A DNA stretch of 19,546 bases from JANMDU01 sp043755865. Lineage in GTDB: Bacteria > Pseudomonadota > Gammaproteobacteria > Burkholderiales > Burkholderiaceae_C. Below are positions 7,957-15,025 of this stretch, one piece after another. Both the position numbers and the translations under genes were made by a program. Below the pieces are notes generated by a model that saw only the letters and a list, made by a program, of their open reading frames with translations, made no database searches and had not been told where the DNA came from. The DNA is taken from positions 1-19,546 of the forward strand of contig JAYUSD010000152.1 in NCBI GenBank assembly GCA_043755865.1, read 5' to 3'. Numbering within the stretch: the stretch's first letter is position 1; each line of letters starts with the position of its first letter.

Positions 7957-8008
7957 AGCGCCGATTTGTTTGAAGCTTGCGGGCGCTTTAAAAATACTGC
8001 TAAATACG
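7957..8008 (+). promoter_or_regulatory. SAM-II riboswitch upstream of metX
   Basis: The leader has the SAM-II layout. P1 is a 6-bp stem (7957-7962 with 7982-7987, AGCGCC/GGCGCT) whose loop begins GATTT and ends CTTGCG. An A-rich linker follows, and then GCTAAA at 7999-8004, the 3' strand that forms the pseudoknot around S-adenosylmethionine. The order and spacing match my memory of the metX riboswitch used for the SAM-II crystal structure, including GATTT, the TTGC before the 3' P1 arm, and GCTAAA. It stands directly before metX, the classic SAM-II target. The match was made by eye, and a covariance-model scan has not been run. Confidence 0.8.
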
Positions 8009-8015
8009 AACCCAT

Positions 8016-8049
8016 ACCCGGTGTCGCATTTAGCGAACCGGGTTTTTTT
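8016..8049 (+). terminator. intrinsic terminator in the metX leader
   Basis: ACCCGGT at 8016-8022 pairs with ACCGGGT at 8037-8043. The stem continues inward through T8024-A8036 and CGC/GCG (one bulged G) to a 5-nt loop. Seven T residues follow at 8043-8049. It lies between the riboswitch and the metX ATG, so it fits as the expression platform: with SAM bound, transcription would stop before metX. Confidence 0.85.
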
Positions 8050-8056
8050 GTTTTCT

Positions 8057-9253
8057 ATGACACTCATTGCCACACCACAGTCGATGCATTTTGAAGCCGC
8101 TTTGCCTTTGCAAAGTGGCGCAAGCATTCGCGCCTATGACGTGGCTTATGAGACGTATGGCCAGCTCAATGCAGCCAAGAGCAATGCCGTTTTGATCTGC
8201 CATGCGCTGAATGCCTCACATCATGTGGCTGGCGTGTACGAAGGCCAAGACAAATCCGAGGGCTGGTGGGACAACATGATTGGCCCGGGAAAGCCAGTGG
8301 ATACAAATCGCTTTTTCGTGATCGGCGTGAACAATCTCGGCTCTTGCTTTGGCTCGACCGGCCCGATGCATAAGAATCCAGATGGCAGCGAAATCTATGG
8401 CGCGGATTTCCCAGTGGTCACCGTAGAAGATTGGGTCAACGCACAGGCGCGGTTGCTTGATGCGATGGCCATTGACAAATTCGTCGTCATGGGCGGTAGC
8501 CTTGGCGGCATGCAGGCGCTATCGTGGACGCTGCAATACCCGCAGCGCATCACGCATGCCGTCGTCGTGGCGAGCGCGCCAAATTTGAATGCAGAGAATA
8601 TTGCGTTCAACGAAGTAGCACGCCGCGCGATTGCCACCGATCCTGATTTTCATGGCGGGCATTTTTACCGGCATGGCGTGATACCGAAGCGCGGGCTGCG
8701 AATTGCGCGAATGATTGGGCACATCACATATCTCTCTGATGATGTGATGAATGAGAAGTTCGGACGACGGCTACATGCCCCCAAGCTCCCTGCTTCGCAG
8801 GCGGTGCGAGCGGCTAGAGGCGGCTCGTCGCCGCTCCGCGACGGCGTAGACCTTAAATATTCCACCCAAGATGTGGAATTCCAGATCGAGAGCTACCTGC
8901 GCTACCAAGGCGATAAATTCGCTGAATACTTTGATGCCAACACCTATTTGCTCATTACCCGTGCATTAGATTATTTCGATCCAGCTAAAAAATTTAATGG
9001 CAACTTAAGCGCCGCGCTTGCACAAGCCACTGCGAAATTCTTGCTCGTGAGCTTCACCACCGATTGGCGCTTCTCCCCCGCACGTTCGCGAGAAATGGTG
9101 CGCGCCTTGCTAGACAATGGCCGCGATGTGAGCTATTGCGAGATCGATGCGCCGCATGGGCATGATGCATTCTTGCTCGATGATGCGCGCTATATGAATG
9201 CTGTTCGATCCTATTTTGATAGCATTCAGCGCATTATAGAGGCCGGCAAATGA
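8057..9253 (+). CDS. metX: homoserine O-acetyltransferase MetX
   Basis: A 398-residue alpha/beta-hydrolase-fold enzyme that acylates L-homoserine in methionine biosynthesis. The nucleophile elbow is GGSLGGMQ with Ser148. The catalytic acid is Asp336 in SFTTDWRFSP and the histidine is His369 in PHGHDAFLLDD. MetX signatures ALNASHH, SCFGSTGP and YLRYQGDKFAEYFDANTYLL are present. The ATG at 8057 gives the family N terminus (MTLIATPQSMHFEA). No Shine-Dalgarno is visible because the terminator T-tract ends only 7 nt upstream. Residues about 239-262 form an extra stretch with no counterpart in the homologues I remember, between NEKFGRR and DLKYSTQDVEF. Its DNA is full of hairpins. The gene overlaps metW (ATGA). 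Confidence 0.95.
   Translation: MTLIATPQSMHFEAALPLQSGASIRAYDVAYETYGQLNAAKSNAVLICHALNASHHVAGVYEGQDKSEGWWDNMIGPGKPVDTNRFFVIGVNNLGSCFGSTGPMHKNPDGSEIYGADFPVVTVEDWVNAQARLLDAMAIDKFVVMGGSLGGMQALSWTLQYPQRITHAVVVASAPNLNAENIAFNEVARRAIATDPDFHGGHFYRHGVIPKRGLRIARMIGHITYLSDDVMNEKFGRRLHAPKLPASQAVRAARGGSSPLRDGVDLKYSTQDVEFQIESYLRYQGDKFAEYFDANTYLLITRALDYFDPAKKFNGNLSAALAQATAKFLLVSFTTDWRFSPARSREMVRALLDNGRDVSYCEIDAPHGHDAFLLDDARYMNAVRSYFDSIQRIIEAGK
8765..8848. repeat. hairpin-rich in-frame insertion within metX
   Basis: This segment encodes about 25 extra residues rich in Arg, Ala, Pro and Ser. It contains CCTGC-TTC-GCAGG (8789-8801), the inverted pair GAGCGGC/GCCGCTC (8808-8814 and 8830-8836), and CGTCGC/GCGACG. 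Near-identical CGACGGC-TA sequences occur at both edges (8765 and 8839). The mix of palindromes and edge repeats suggests a small repeat element that entered the gene without breaking the frame. Inference by comparison with remembered MetX sequences. Confidence 0.55.
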
Positions 9254-9831
9254 GCAATTTGGCTTTACATCAGCGCATCGCGCAAATGATTCCTCAAAGC
9301 GCACATGTGCTTGATCTGGGCTGCGGTGATGGCGCACTTCTCGCCCACCTAAAGACCACACGGGGCTGCACGGGCTACGGCGTAGAGATCAGCGATGCAG
9401 GCGTGCATGACTGCATCCAACGCGGGGTGAATGTGATTCAAGCCAACTTGGATGCCGGCCTGTCAATGTTCCGAGACAAGAGCTTTGATGTCGTGCTACA
9501 GATCGACACGCTGCAACATTTGCGCAATGCAGAAGTGATGCTGCAAGAGACGGCTCGCGTCGGCCAGCTAGGCATCGTCGCCTTCCCCAATTTTGCGCAT
9601 TGGCCTAATCGGCTGCAAGTTTTGCAAGGCCAAATGCCCGTTACCAAAACGCTGCCTTACCAGTGGTACGACACACCGAATATTCGTGTCGGCACGTTCA
9701 AAGATTTTGAACAACTTGCCCAAAAGAATGGCCTGCGCATTCAAGACGGATTCGGTTGGCAAGATGGCCGCGAAGTGCGCTTCGCACCCAACGCGCGCGC
9801 GAGCATGGCGGTATTTGCTTTTAAAAGCTAG
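9250..9831 (+). CDS. metW: methionine biosynthesis protein MetW
   Basis: A 193-residue class I methyltransferase-fold protein. The SAM-binding motif VLDLGCGDGALLAHL is near residues 20-34, the acidic strand GYGVEIS follows, then FDVVLQIDTLQHL, the family block VAFPNFAHWPNRLQ near 112-125, and LPYQWYDTPNIR. MetW partners MetX in many proteobacteria. In recent work MetW is required for MetX activity, as a complex partner rather than a proven methyltransferase. Its start overlaps the metX stop by four bases, so both are under the metX leader control. Normal length. Confidence 0.95.
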   Translation: MSNLALHQRIAQMIPQSAHVLDLGCGDGALLAHLKTTRGCTGYGVEISDAGVHDCIQRGVNVIQANLDAGLSMFRDKSFDVVLQIDTLQHLRNAEVMLQETARVGQLGIVAFPNFAHWPNRLQVLQGQMPVTKTLPYQWYDTPNIRVGTFKDFEQLAQKNGLRIQDGFGWQDGREVRFAPNARASMAVFAFKS

Positions 9832-9844
9832 GCTCATTTTTTTG
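9819..9844 (+). terminator. possible weak terminator after metW
   Basis: The 12-bp palindrome GCTTTTAAAAGC (about 9819-9830) covers the last metW codons and is followed within 7 nt by a run of seven T. The stem is A/T-rich and the gap to the T-run is long, so termination is uncertain. Confidence 0.25.
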
Positions 9845-9975
9845 CCAAGCGCAGTTTGCGTGTAGACTAAAAGCATCGGGATTCAAAGCCTCCCGAATCT
9901 TCGCAAGTCAAAAAGCAAAGATAGACGGTGTCCCGTCCAAGTGCTGGCCACCCTGATCTTTCAGGACGTTTTTGC

Positions 9976-10917
9976 ATGGACACCTCAATGACAAGCTCTT
10001 TCTCTATTTCTCCTTGTGATCTTCTGCCTCGCATCGGCACAACGACTGCTCCCATCTTGCTAGATGTGCGGCGCGATCCTGCCTTTGATGCCAGCCCGCA
10101 CATGATTGCGGGCGCCCAGCGCTGCGCGCCGCAAAATGTGGCCGCTTGGGGCGCTGCGAATGCAGCGTTGCGAATCAAGGAAATCGTCGTTCATTGCGTC
10201 TATGGCCACAACGTGAGCGCTGACGCCTGCAGCGAACTGCGCGCGTTAGGCTTCAACGCACTTGCACTCGCCGGCGGCATCAAGGGCGGTGAAGACGGTG
10301 TGGATACGGCCGAAGATATCACCGCATGGCGAGCGGTAGGCTTGCCCACATGGCGCAAACGCAGCGATCTCGGCTTGACCGGCGCAGGCGGCTCACGCTG
10401 GGTTACTCGCGAGAGGCCGATGATTGATCGAATTGCTTGCCCTTGGCTGGTGCGCCGTTGGATCGATGCGAATGCGGTGTTTGACTACGTGCCTGATGCG
10501 CAAGTGTTTGCGCATGCTAGCCAAGTGCAGGGCTTGGCATATGACGTTGTGGGCGCACGCATCACGCACCGCGAGAATGAATGCAGTTTTGAGGCGCTGC
10601 TGCAAGCCGTGGATCTTCATACGCCTGCGCTTGATTTGCTAGGCCGCATCGTTCGCGGCGCTGATACGGATTTGCTTAAGCTAGAGCCGCCCTGCGCTGG
10701 ATTGCTGGCCATCACACAAGGCATGGCGCGACTGCATGCGCAAGATGATGCGGCCATGTTGCACGCCATGATGCCCATTTATGACGCCCTCTATGCTTGG
10801 TGTGTTGATCAAACGCAAGGCAACGTGGAGCGCCATGCTTGGGTTGCGCCCGCACCGTTGAGCGATGCCGCTTTGCGCAGACAAGCTGAGCAGGCTCGCA
10901 AGGAAGTGCGCTCATGA
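9976..10917 (+). CDS. chrB: rhodanese-ChrB fusion protein (chromate resistance)
   Basis: A 313-residue two-domain protein. Residues about 15-125 form a rhodanese-like domain (LLDVRRDPAF, then the loop CVYGHNVS with Cys74, then ALAGGIKGG). From about 140 the ChrB C-terminal domain begins (GSRWVTRERPMIDRIACPWLVR, Cys155). ChrB proteins act with ChrA in chromate resistance, and several are chromate-responsive regulators. This rhodanese-fused form lacks the usual ChrB N-terminal domain, so a sulfurtransfer or sensing role is inferred. The ATG at 9976 is chosen because AGGA lies 9 nt upstream. It overlaps chrA by four bases (ATGA), so the two form an operon. The 144-nt upstream gap has a short TCGGGA/TCCCGA hairpin at 9876-9896 that could be an operator. 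Confidence 0.85.
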   Translation: MDTSMTSSFSISPCDLLPRIGTTTAPILLDVRRDPAFDASPHMIAGAQRCAPQNVAAWGAANAALRIKEIVVHCVYGHNVSADACSELRALGFNALALAGGIKGGEDGVDTAEDITAWRAVGLPTWRKRSDLGLTGAGGSRWVTRERPMIDRIACPWLVRRWIDANAVFDYVPDAQVFAHASQVQGLAYDVVGARITHRENECSFEALLQAVDLHTPALDLLGRIVRGADTDLLKLEPPCAGLLAITQGMARLHAQDDAAMLHAMMPIYDALYAWCVDQTQGNVERHAWVAPAPLSDAALRRQAEQARKEVRS

Positions 10918-12296
10918 GCGCCGCGATCACAGCCGTTGCGACAGCCGCGCCGCAAGTCTCCTTCACGCAAGCCCTGCTCTTCTGGCTCAAGCTGGGCTTC
11001 ATCAGCTTTGGCGGGCCGGCGGGGCAGATTGCTATTTTGCAAAAGGAGCTCGTGGATGAGCGGCGTTGGATTTCTCAGGCGCGGTTTAACCATGCGCTGA
11101 ACTACTGCATGCTGCTGCCCGGCCCGGAGGCGCAGCAGCTGGCCACTTATATCGGCTGGCTCATGCATCGCACGAGTGGCGCGCTGATGGCGGGCGGCTT
11201 GTTTGTGTTGCCATCGCTGTTTATTTTGATTGCGCTGAGTTGGGTCTATGTGAGCTACGGCCACGTGAGTGCTGTTGCTTCTGTGCTGTGGGGCGTGCAG
11301 TGCGCAGTGGCTGCGATTGTGGTGCATGCGCTGCATCGTGTGGCTACGCGCACAATGCCAAGTTTTAAGCAAAATGCTCAAGTAGCCGGCGTATTACTTG
11401 CGCTAAGCGCTATAAGTTTTGTAGCGATTACTTTTTTTGATATCAGCTTCTTGTGGATCGTGGTGATTGCGGGTTTGGTGGGCTGGGCGGCTGCGAAGCG
11501 ATATCCAGAGCAGTTTGCAACTCAGCAGCGTAGCGCAGCCGCAAAGGCGAGCGGCGCAGATTACTTGATTGGCGACGACACGCCCACGCCAGCACATGCG
11601 AAGTTTTCTAAATTCAAATTGCTACGCGTTTTGACCATTGGCCTCGCGCTTTGGGCGATCAGTTTTGCAGCGCTCGTCGCATCGAAAGGCTGGGATTCAA
11701 GCCTCACGCAAATGGGTTGGTTTTTCAGCAAAGCGGCAATGGTGACTTTTGGTGGCGCGTACGCCGTACTGCCGTATGTGACGCAAACGGCGGTGGCTAA
11801 CCAGTGGCTCACGCCAGATCAAATGATGGCGGGATTGGCGCTAGGCGAGACGACGCCGGGGCCGCTGATTATGATCGTCGCATTCGTGGGCTATGTGGGG
11901 CAAGCTTTGGAAGTGCAGCGCTTGGGTGCAAGTGCAAACCTTGTCGGTTCAGCGATGTTCATGATGGGCTGCTTCGGCGCGTTAGTTGCCACATGGTTCA
12001 CGTTTTTGCCAAGCTTCGTTTTCATCTTGGCAGGCGGCCCGTTCATCGAATCAACGCACGGCAAGCTCGGTTTTACGGCGCCGCTCAAAGCGATCAGCGC
12101 GGCAGTGGTGGGCGCGATCGCATCTTTGGCTGTGCTGTTCATTCAGCATACCGTGATTGGCAGGCGTGGTGTGGATTGGGCGGCACTTGCGTTGATGCTG
12201 TTGGCTGCTGTTGCTTTGTTTAAGCTGCAGTGGAGCGTTTTGCGGGTGATTGTGTTGTGCGCTATTTTTGGATTCATACGAGGCTTTGTTTTGTAG
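10914..12296 (+). CDS. chrA: chromate transporter ChrA (long-chain CHR family)
   Basis: A 460-residue inner-membrane protein with about 10-12 hydrophobic segments in two homologous halves. The signature occurs in both: FGGPAGQIAILQ near residue 35 and FGGAYAVLPYV near 280, each followed by a glycine/proline-rich loop (LPGPEAQQLATYIGW, TTPGPLIMIVAFVGY). Long-chain CHR proteins expel chromate from the cytoplasm using the proton-motive force. The middle cytoplasmic linker (about 200-235) carries charged residues, as in relatives. Translation is coupled to chrB. No terminator was recognised after it. Confidence 0.93.
   Translation: MSAAITAVATAAPQVSFTQALLFWLKLGFISFGGPAGQIAILQKELVDERRWISQARFNHALNYCMLLPGPEAQQLATYIGWLMHRTSGALMAGGLFVLPSLFILIALSWVYVSYGHVSAVASVLWGVQCAVAAIVVHALHRVATRTMPSFKQNAQVAGVLLALSAISFVAITFFDISFLWIVVIAGLVGWAAAKRYPEQFATQQRSAAAKASGADYLIGDDTPTPAHAKFSKFKLLRVLTIGLALWAISFAALVASKGWDSSLTQMGWFFSKAAMVTFGGAYAVLPYVTQTAVANQWLTPDQMMAGLALGETTPGPLIMIVAFVGYVGQALEVQRLGASANLVGSAMFMMGCFGALVATWFTFLPSFVFILAGGPFIESTHGKLGFTAPLKAISAAVVGAIASLAVLFIQHTVIGRRGVDWAALALMLLAAVALFKLQWSVLRVIVLCAIFGFIRGFVL
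11409..11425. repeat. 17-nt palindromic repeat, copy 3, inside chrA
   Basis: GCTATAAGTTTTGTAGC: four perfect end pairs plus one G-T pair, read in frame in the A/T-richer part of chrA between two membrane segments. It matches the length and end bases of the other copies. Confidence 0.45.
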
Positions 12297-12420
12297 GTTT
12301 TTTCAACTTCTTCGTGTTAGTTCATGCTGCGCGCCTGCGCAAAGACCATTGCAGAGCCCCCGCCAGTATCAACAAACGCTACTCAGCATTGCGCAAGATC
12401 CAAACGCGAATTCCAAGTCA

Positions 12421-12456
12421 ACAATGCATTCGTCTGATTCATTTCAGACGCATTGT
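12421..12456. repeat. 13-bp inverted repeat between chrA and the desaturase gene
   Basis: ACAATG pairs with CATTGT and CGTCTGA with TCAGACG, giving 13 bp interrupted by a 4-nt bulge (12427-12430) with a 6-nt loop. A second hairpin, GCGTTT-TTC-AAACGC, lies at 12476-12490 just before the desaturase ATG. No T-run follows either, so they look more like an operator or a leader structure than a terminator. Confidence 0.55.
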
Positions 12457-12496
12457 TCAACTCCTGAAAGGTTCGCGTTTTTCAAACGCAAGATGT

Positions 12497-13078
12497 ATGA
12501 CTACTTCCATTGCCCTGCAATTTGTTGGCGTGGTCTTAATCGCAGATTTCATCTCTGGCCTCGTGCATTGGGCGGAAGACGCCTATGCCCGCAAAGATAC
12601 TCCCATCATTGGCAAATGGATTGGCGAGGCCAACATTGAGCATCACATCAAGCCGCGCGCTTTCGTCAGTCGCGGCTGGTGGGCGAGCTCTTGGGATTTG
12701 GCTTTGACCGGCGTGCTCGTTGTAAGCGGTGCGTGGTGGATCAAGATGCTCAGCTGGCATGTATGGGTGTTTGCGCTCGTGAGCGCCAACGCCAATCAAG
12801 TGCATAAATGGGCACACAGCGCACCGCATGAAAATGGCAGATTTGTGACGTGGCTGCAAAAACTCAAGCTCTTGCAAACGCAGCGCCATCACGCTAAGCA
12901 TCACAGCGGAGAAAAGAATTCACACTATTGCTCGGTGACTAATTTTCTCAATCCTATCCTCGAAGAATTAGAGTTTTGGAAAAACTTGGAGCGATTCAAC
13001 GAGAAGGTGTTTGGATTGAAGAGGAAGCTGGATCCCACAGTGAAAGTGAAAGTGACGGTGACGAACACTGTGTCCTAA
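12497..13078 (+). CDS. carF: CarF/PEDS1-type plasmanylethanolamine desaturase
   Basis: A 193-residue membrane enzyme of the lipid desaturase family PF10520 (CarF, TMEM189/Kua). Histidine motifs suited to a di-iron site are visible: HWAED at 24-28, EHHIKP at 48-53, HKWAHSAPH at 103-111, QRHHAKHHSG at 129-138 and SHYC at 142-145. Hydrophobic helices lie at about 6-22 and 68-97. In Myxococcus and animals the enzyme makes the vinyl-ether bond of plasmalogens. Activity here is inferred from the conserved histidines. The ATG at 12497 gives the family N terminus, but the ribosome site is poor and a small hairpin sits just upstream. The long in-frame extension upstream looks non-coding. The C terminus is Lys/Val-rich. 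Confidence 0.85.
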   Translation: MTTSIALQFVGVVLIADFISGLVHWAEDAYARKDTPIIGKWIGEANIEHHIKPRAFVSRGWWASSWDLALTGVLVVSGAWWIKMLSWHVWVFALVSANANQVHKWAHSAPHENGRFVTWLQKLKLLQTQRHHAKHHSGEKNSHYCSVTNFLNPILEELEFWKNLERFNEKVFGLKRKLDPTVKVKVTVTNTVS

Positions 13079-13093
13079 ACTATTGAAGGGCTG

Positions 13094-13140
13094 ATCCAGC
13101 TTCCTTCGTCAAAACGGAAATGGCGAAGGATATGCTGGAT
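13094..13140. repeat. hairpin downstream of the desaturase gene
   Basis: ATCCAGC at 13094-13100 pairs with GCTGGAT at 13134-13140, and TCCTTCG at 13102-13108 pairs with CGAAGGA at 13124-13130. The 14 bp are separated by small bulges, with a 15-nt loop. It starts 16 nt after the desaturase stop. There is no T-run, so it may be a Rho-dependent stop, an mRNA-stabilising stem, or part of the larger foldback beside it. Confidence 0.55.
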
Positions 13141-13285
13141 AAGTCGTCGCGATGAAGCAGACTTGATTTCGGAGTGGGATGCTAGGCGAAAAACGGAGCT
13201 TTAGCGGTGCTAAAGCGAGACTTTTCAACGACGTAGACCCACCGAAAGCGAGCTTGATTCACGCGGGGACTTGTTCAGCTTATCC
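13137..13285. repeat. 149-bp imperfect foldback element
   Basis: The stretch folds back on itself about a GGT loop at 13206-13208. The inner stem is GCTTTAGC/GCTAAAGC (13198-13205 and 13209-13216). The middle stem is TTTCGG-GTGGG with CCCACCGAAA (13167-13178 and 13238-13247). The outer arms are GGATAAG/CTTATCC (13137-13143 and 13279-13285), with partial pairing between these blocks. It fills most of the gap between the convergent desaturase and EF-hand genes. No coding capacity is evident. It could be a MITE-like element or a structured RNA. Confidence 0.55.
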
Positions 13286-13298
13286 TTCAGTCTCAAAC

Positions 13299-13640
13299 TT
13301 ACTCTTTAGCCACTTCCGCAAACTCTGCTTTGGAGAGGAAGCCGTCTTTGTCCACGTCGGCTTTATCAAAAATCTCAGCGATGGCTGGCATTGCTGCAGC
13401 CTCTTCTTTGCTCAGCTTGCCATCGGCATTCTTGTCGGCACGCGCAAAAGCTTCTTGCACTTTGGCGCTCATCTCGGCAGGCTTGGCTGGTGCGCTCATC
13501 TGAGCTAACGCTGGACTCATGTGCAGTGCAGCGATGGTGACGATGGCCACGCTGAAAGTGTTGAAATGCTGTGTGATGAGACTGGTGGTGGCTTTGCGTT
13601 GTTGACGCTTGATGGATTTAGCTGTTGGGCTCTGGGTCAT
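13299..13640 (-). CDS. exported EF-hand calcium-binding protein
   Basis: A 113-residue protein with a long N-terminal signal (basic residues, then hydrophobic VAIVTIAALHMSPALA, cleavage expected near residue 47). It carries two canonical EF-hand loops, DKNADGKLSKEE at 69-80 and DVDKDGFLSKAE at 95-106. Both have acidic residues at positions 1, 3, 5 and 12 as needed, apart from Asn at position 3 of the first. Calcium binding in the periplasm or outside the cell is likely, and the partner is unknown. The ATG at 13640 has a strong AAGGAG ribosome site 8 nt upstream. The 245 bases upstream (13641-13885) hold no gene that I can see, only one copy of the 17-nt palindrome. Confidence 0.85.
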   Translation of the reverse strand: MTQSPTAKSIKRQQRKATTSLITQHFNTFSVAIVTIAALHMSPALAQMSAPAKPAEMSAKVQEAFARADKNADGKLSKEEAAAMPAIAEIFDKADVDKDGFLSKAEFAEVAKE

Positions 13641-13823
13641 GCGAATACTCCTTGAGTGTTGAAAGAAGCTCTATTCAAACCCAGCTTGCGCATCTCACCA
13701 AGCGCTTTTGCCAACTGTTGTCTATAGCGCAGTTATCTCACATCAAACCATGCGCCACACACATTTTCCACATCTTTTTACAGAGAAATGGTGGGGTTAG
13801 CCGGCATAGAATCTACGCGGAAT

Positions 13824-13840
13824 GCTACTAAATTGATAGT
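13824..13840. repeat. 17-nt palindromic repeat, copy 4
   Basis: GCTACTAAATTGATAGT: the same 17-nt frame as the other copies, with the final C changed to T (a G-T pair at the end of the stem). It lies in the gap between the EF-hand gene and the metallopeptidase gene. Confidence 0.4.
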
Positions 13841-13885
13841 GAATGTAAATTCTGCAAATGCATGCTGCCATGGCGCTGAATGATC

Positions 13886-15025
13886 TCAAGCCCGCGCTTG
13901 CGCAATCACTTCATGAATGAACTGCAATTTCGCCACCACTTTGCGGGGCAGCATAAAGGGATAAAACGGCGCTTGCCCCATGCTGTCAGACAATTCGTTG
14001 AGCACACTGGTCAGGCGCAGCCAATCATTAATAAGTTGCAAATACGCGCTGCTGCCTGCGCGGTTGGCATCCCACAGTGCATCTGTGTCAAATGCTTGCA
14101 CACGCGCTTCAACATCATCTGCTTTCAAGCCAAAGCTTGCTGCGCTATCGAGCGCATCACGCAGGTGCAAATAATGCGCCCAGCTCTCGGCCCAATCTTC
14201 CCAAGGGTGGCTGCTGGCATATTCGCTCACATGCTTTTCGCGCCAGTCGGGCGGTGATCCTTGCACATAATGCTGCTGCAAGGCAGCACTATAGTCGGCC
14301 CGCTCATCGCCAAAGAGCTCGCGGAAGGCATCCAGCCATGGCGTGCCAGCGACTAGTCTGTCCCAGTAATAATGGCCGATCTCGTGGCGCAAATGGCCCA
14401 GCAAGGTGCGGTAGGGCTCGTGCAGCGCAGCGCGGTTTTGTTCGCGAAAAGCATCGTCTGCTTCCATGGCATTCACAGTGATCAAGCCATGGCCATGGCC
14501 TGTGATCACGCTTTGATCAGGCCAATCGCGCAAAAAGTCAAAGGCCAGCCCACGCTCTTCATCCTGCCACAGCCCTGGCAGTTTGGAGCGCACCGGCAAG
14601 CCAAGAGAGAGCAGCTGGCTCACCAATCGGCGCTTGGCGTTTTCAATGCGTCCCCAAAGCACTTGATTTTCCGGCCAGCTTTGATCGGGAATCATCCGGT
14701 TCAAGCTGCAAGATATGCACAGGCCGCGATCATGGTGCGAGGCGATGCCTGCAGGGCGCAGCCAATTGCAGTTGGCTGCCGTTTGATAATTGGCGCAGCG
14801 GTGGAAAGCTGCATCATCTTTGTCACCTTCAATCTGCCACGCATCGCCCGCATCATTGTGATGCGCGACAAGTGCCACCATGCGGGCGCTCACGGGCTCA
14901 TAAGCAAGCGTTCGGCCGCAGTTCAAACATTGACTGTTGCGAAAGAAAACCGGCGAGCCGCACACACAGCGATATGCATGGCGCGTGGAGCGAATTGCAG
15001 GTTGTGCAGGGGTGGTTACAGACAT
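13886..15025 (-). CDS. zinc-ribbon putative metallopeptidase (PF10005/DUF2248 type)
   Basis: A 379-residue protein. The N terminus is a zinc ribbon (CVC at 20-22 and CLNC at 33-36) followed by a second cysteine group (C77, C86, C103, C106). The C-terminal part has a zincin motif HEIGH at 214-218 with a likely third ligand in GDERADY at 239-245. It has the length and layout of the uncharacterised family of zinc-binding metallopeptidases common in proteobacteria. The substrate is unknown. The ATG at 15025 has no Shine-Dalgarno, because a 17-nt palindrome abuts the start codon. The true start may differ, but the zinc ribbon begins soon after. The protein is cytoplasmic by appearance (no signal). 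Confidence 0.85.
   Translation of the reverse strand: MSVTTPAQPAIRSTRHAYRCVCGSPVFFRNSQCLNCGRTLAYEPVSARMVALVAHHNDAGDAWQIEGDKDDAAFHRCANYQTAANCNWLRPAGIASHHDRGLCISCSLNRMIPDQSWPENQVLWGRIENAKRRLVSQLLSLGLPVRSKLPGLWQDEERGLAFDFLRDWPDQSVITGHGHGLITVNAMEADDAFREQNRAALHEPYRTLLGHLRHEIGHYYWDRLVAGTPWLDAFRELFGDERADYSAALQQHYVQGSPPDWREKHVSEYASSHPWEDWAESWAHYLHLRDALDSAASFGLKADDVEARVQAFDTDALWDANRAGSSAYLQLINDWLRLTSVLNELSDSMGQAPFYPFMLPRKVVAKLQFIHEVIAQARA

Noticed and set aside
9876..9896. Riboswitch-like leader before chrB
   Set aside because: Only a 6-bp hairpin with a 9-nt loop. No known RNA motif and no second stem, so mentioned only as a possible operator.
12230..12496. Long in-frame N-terminal extension of the desaturase (about 89 residues)
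   Set aside because: It overlaps the end of chrA, contains two inverted repeats, lacks family similarity, and the known N terminus starts at 12497.
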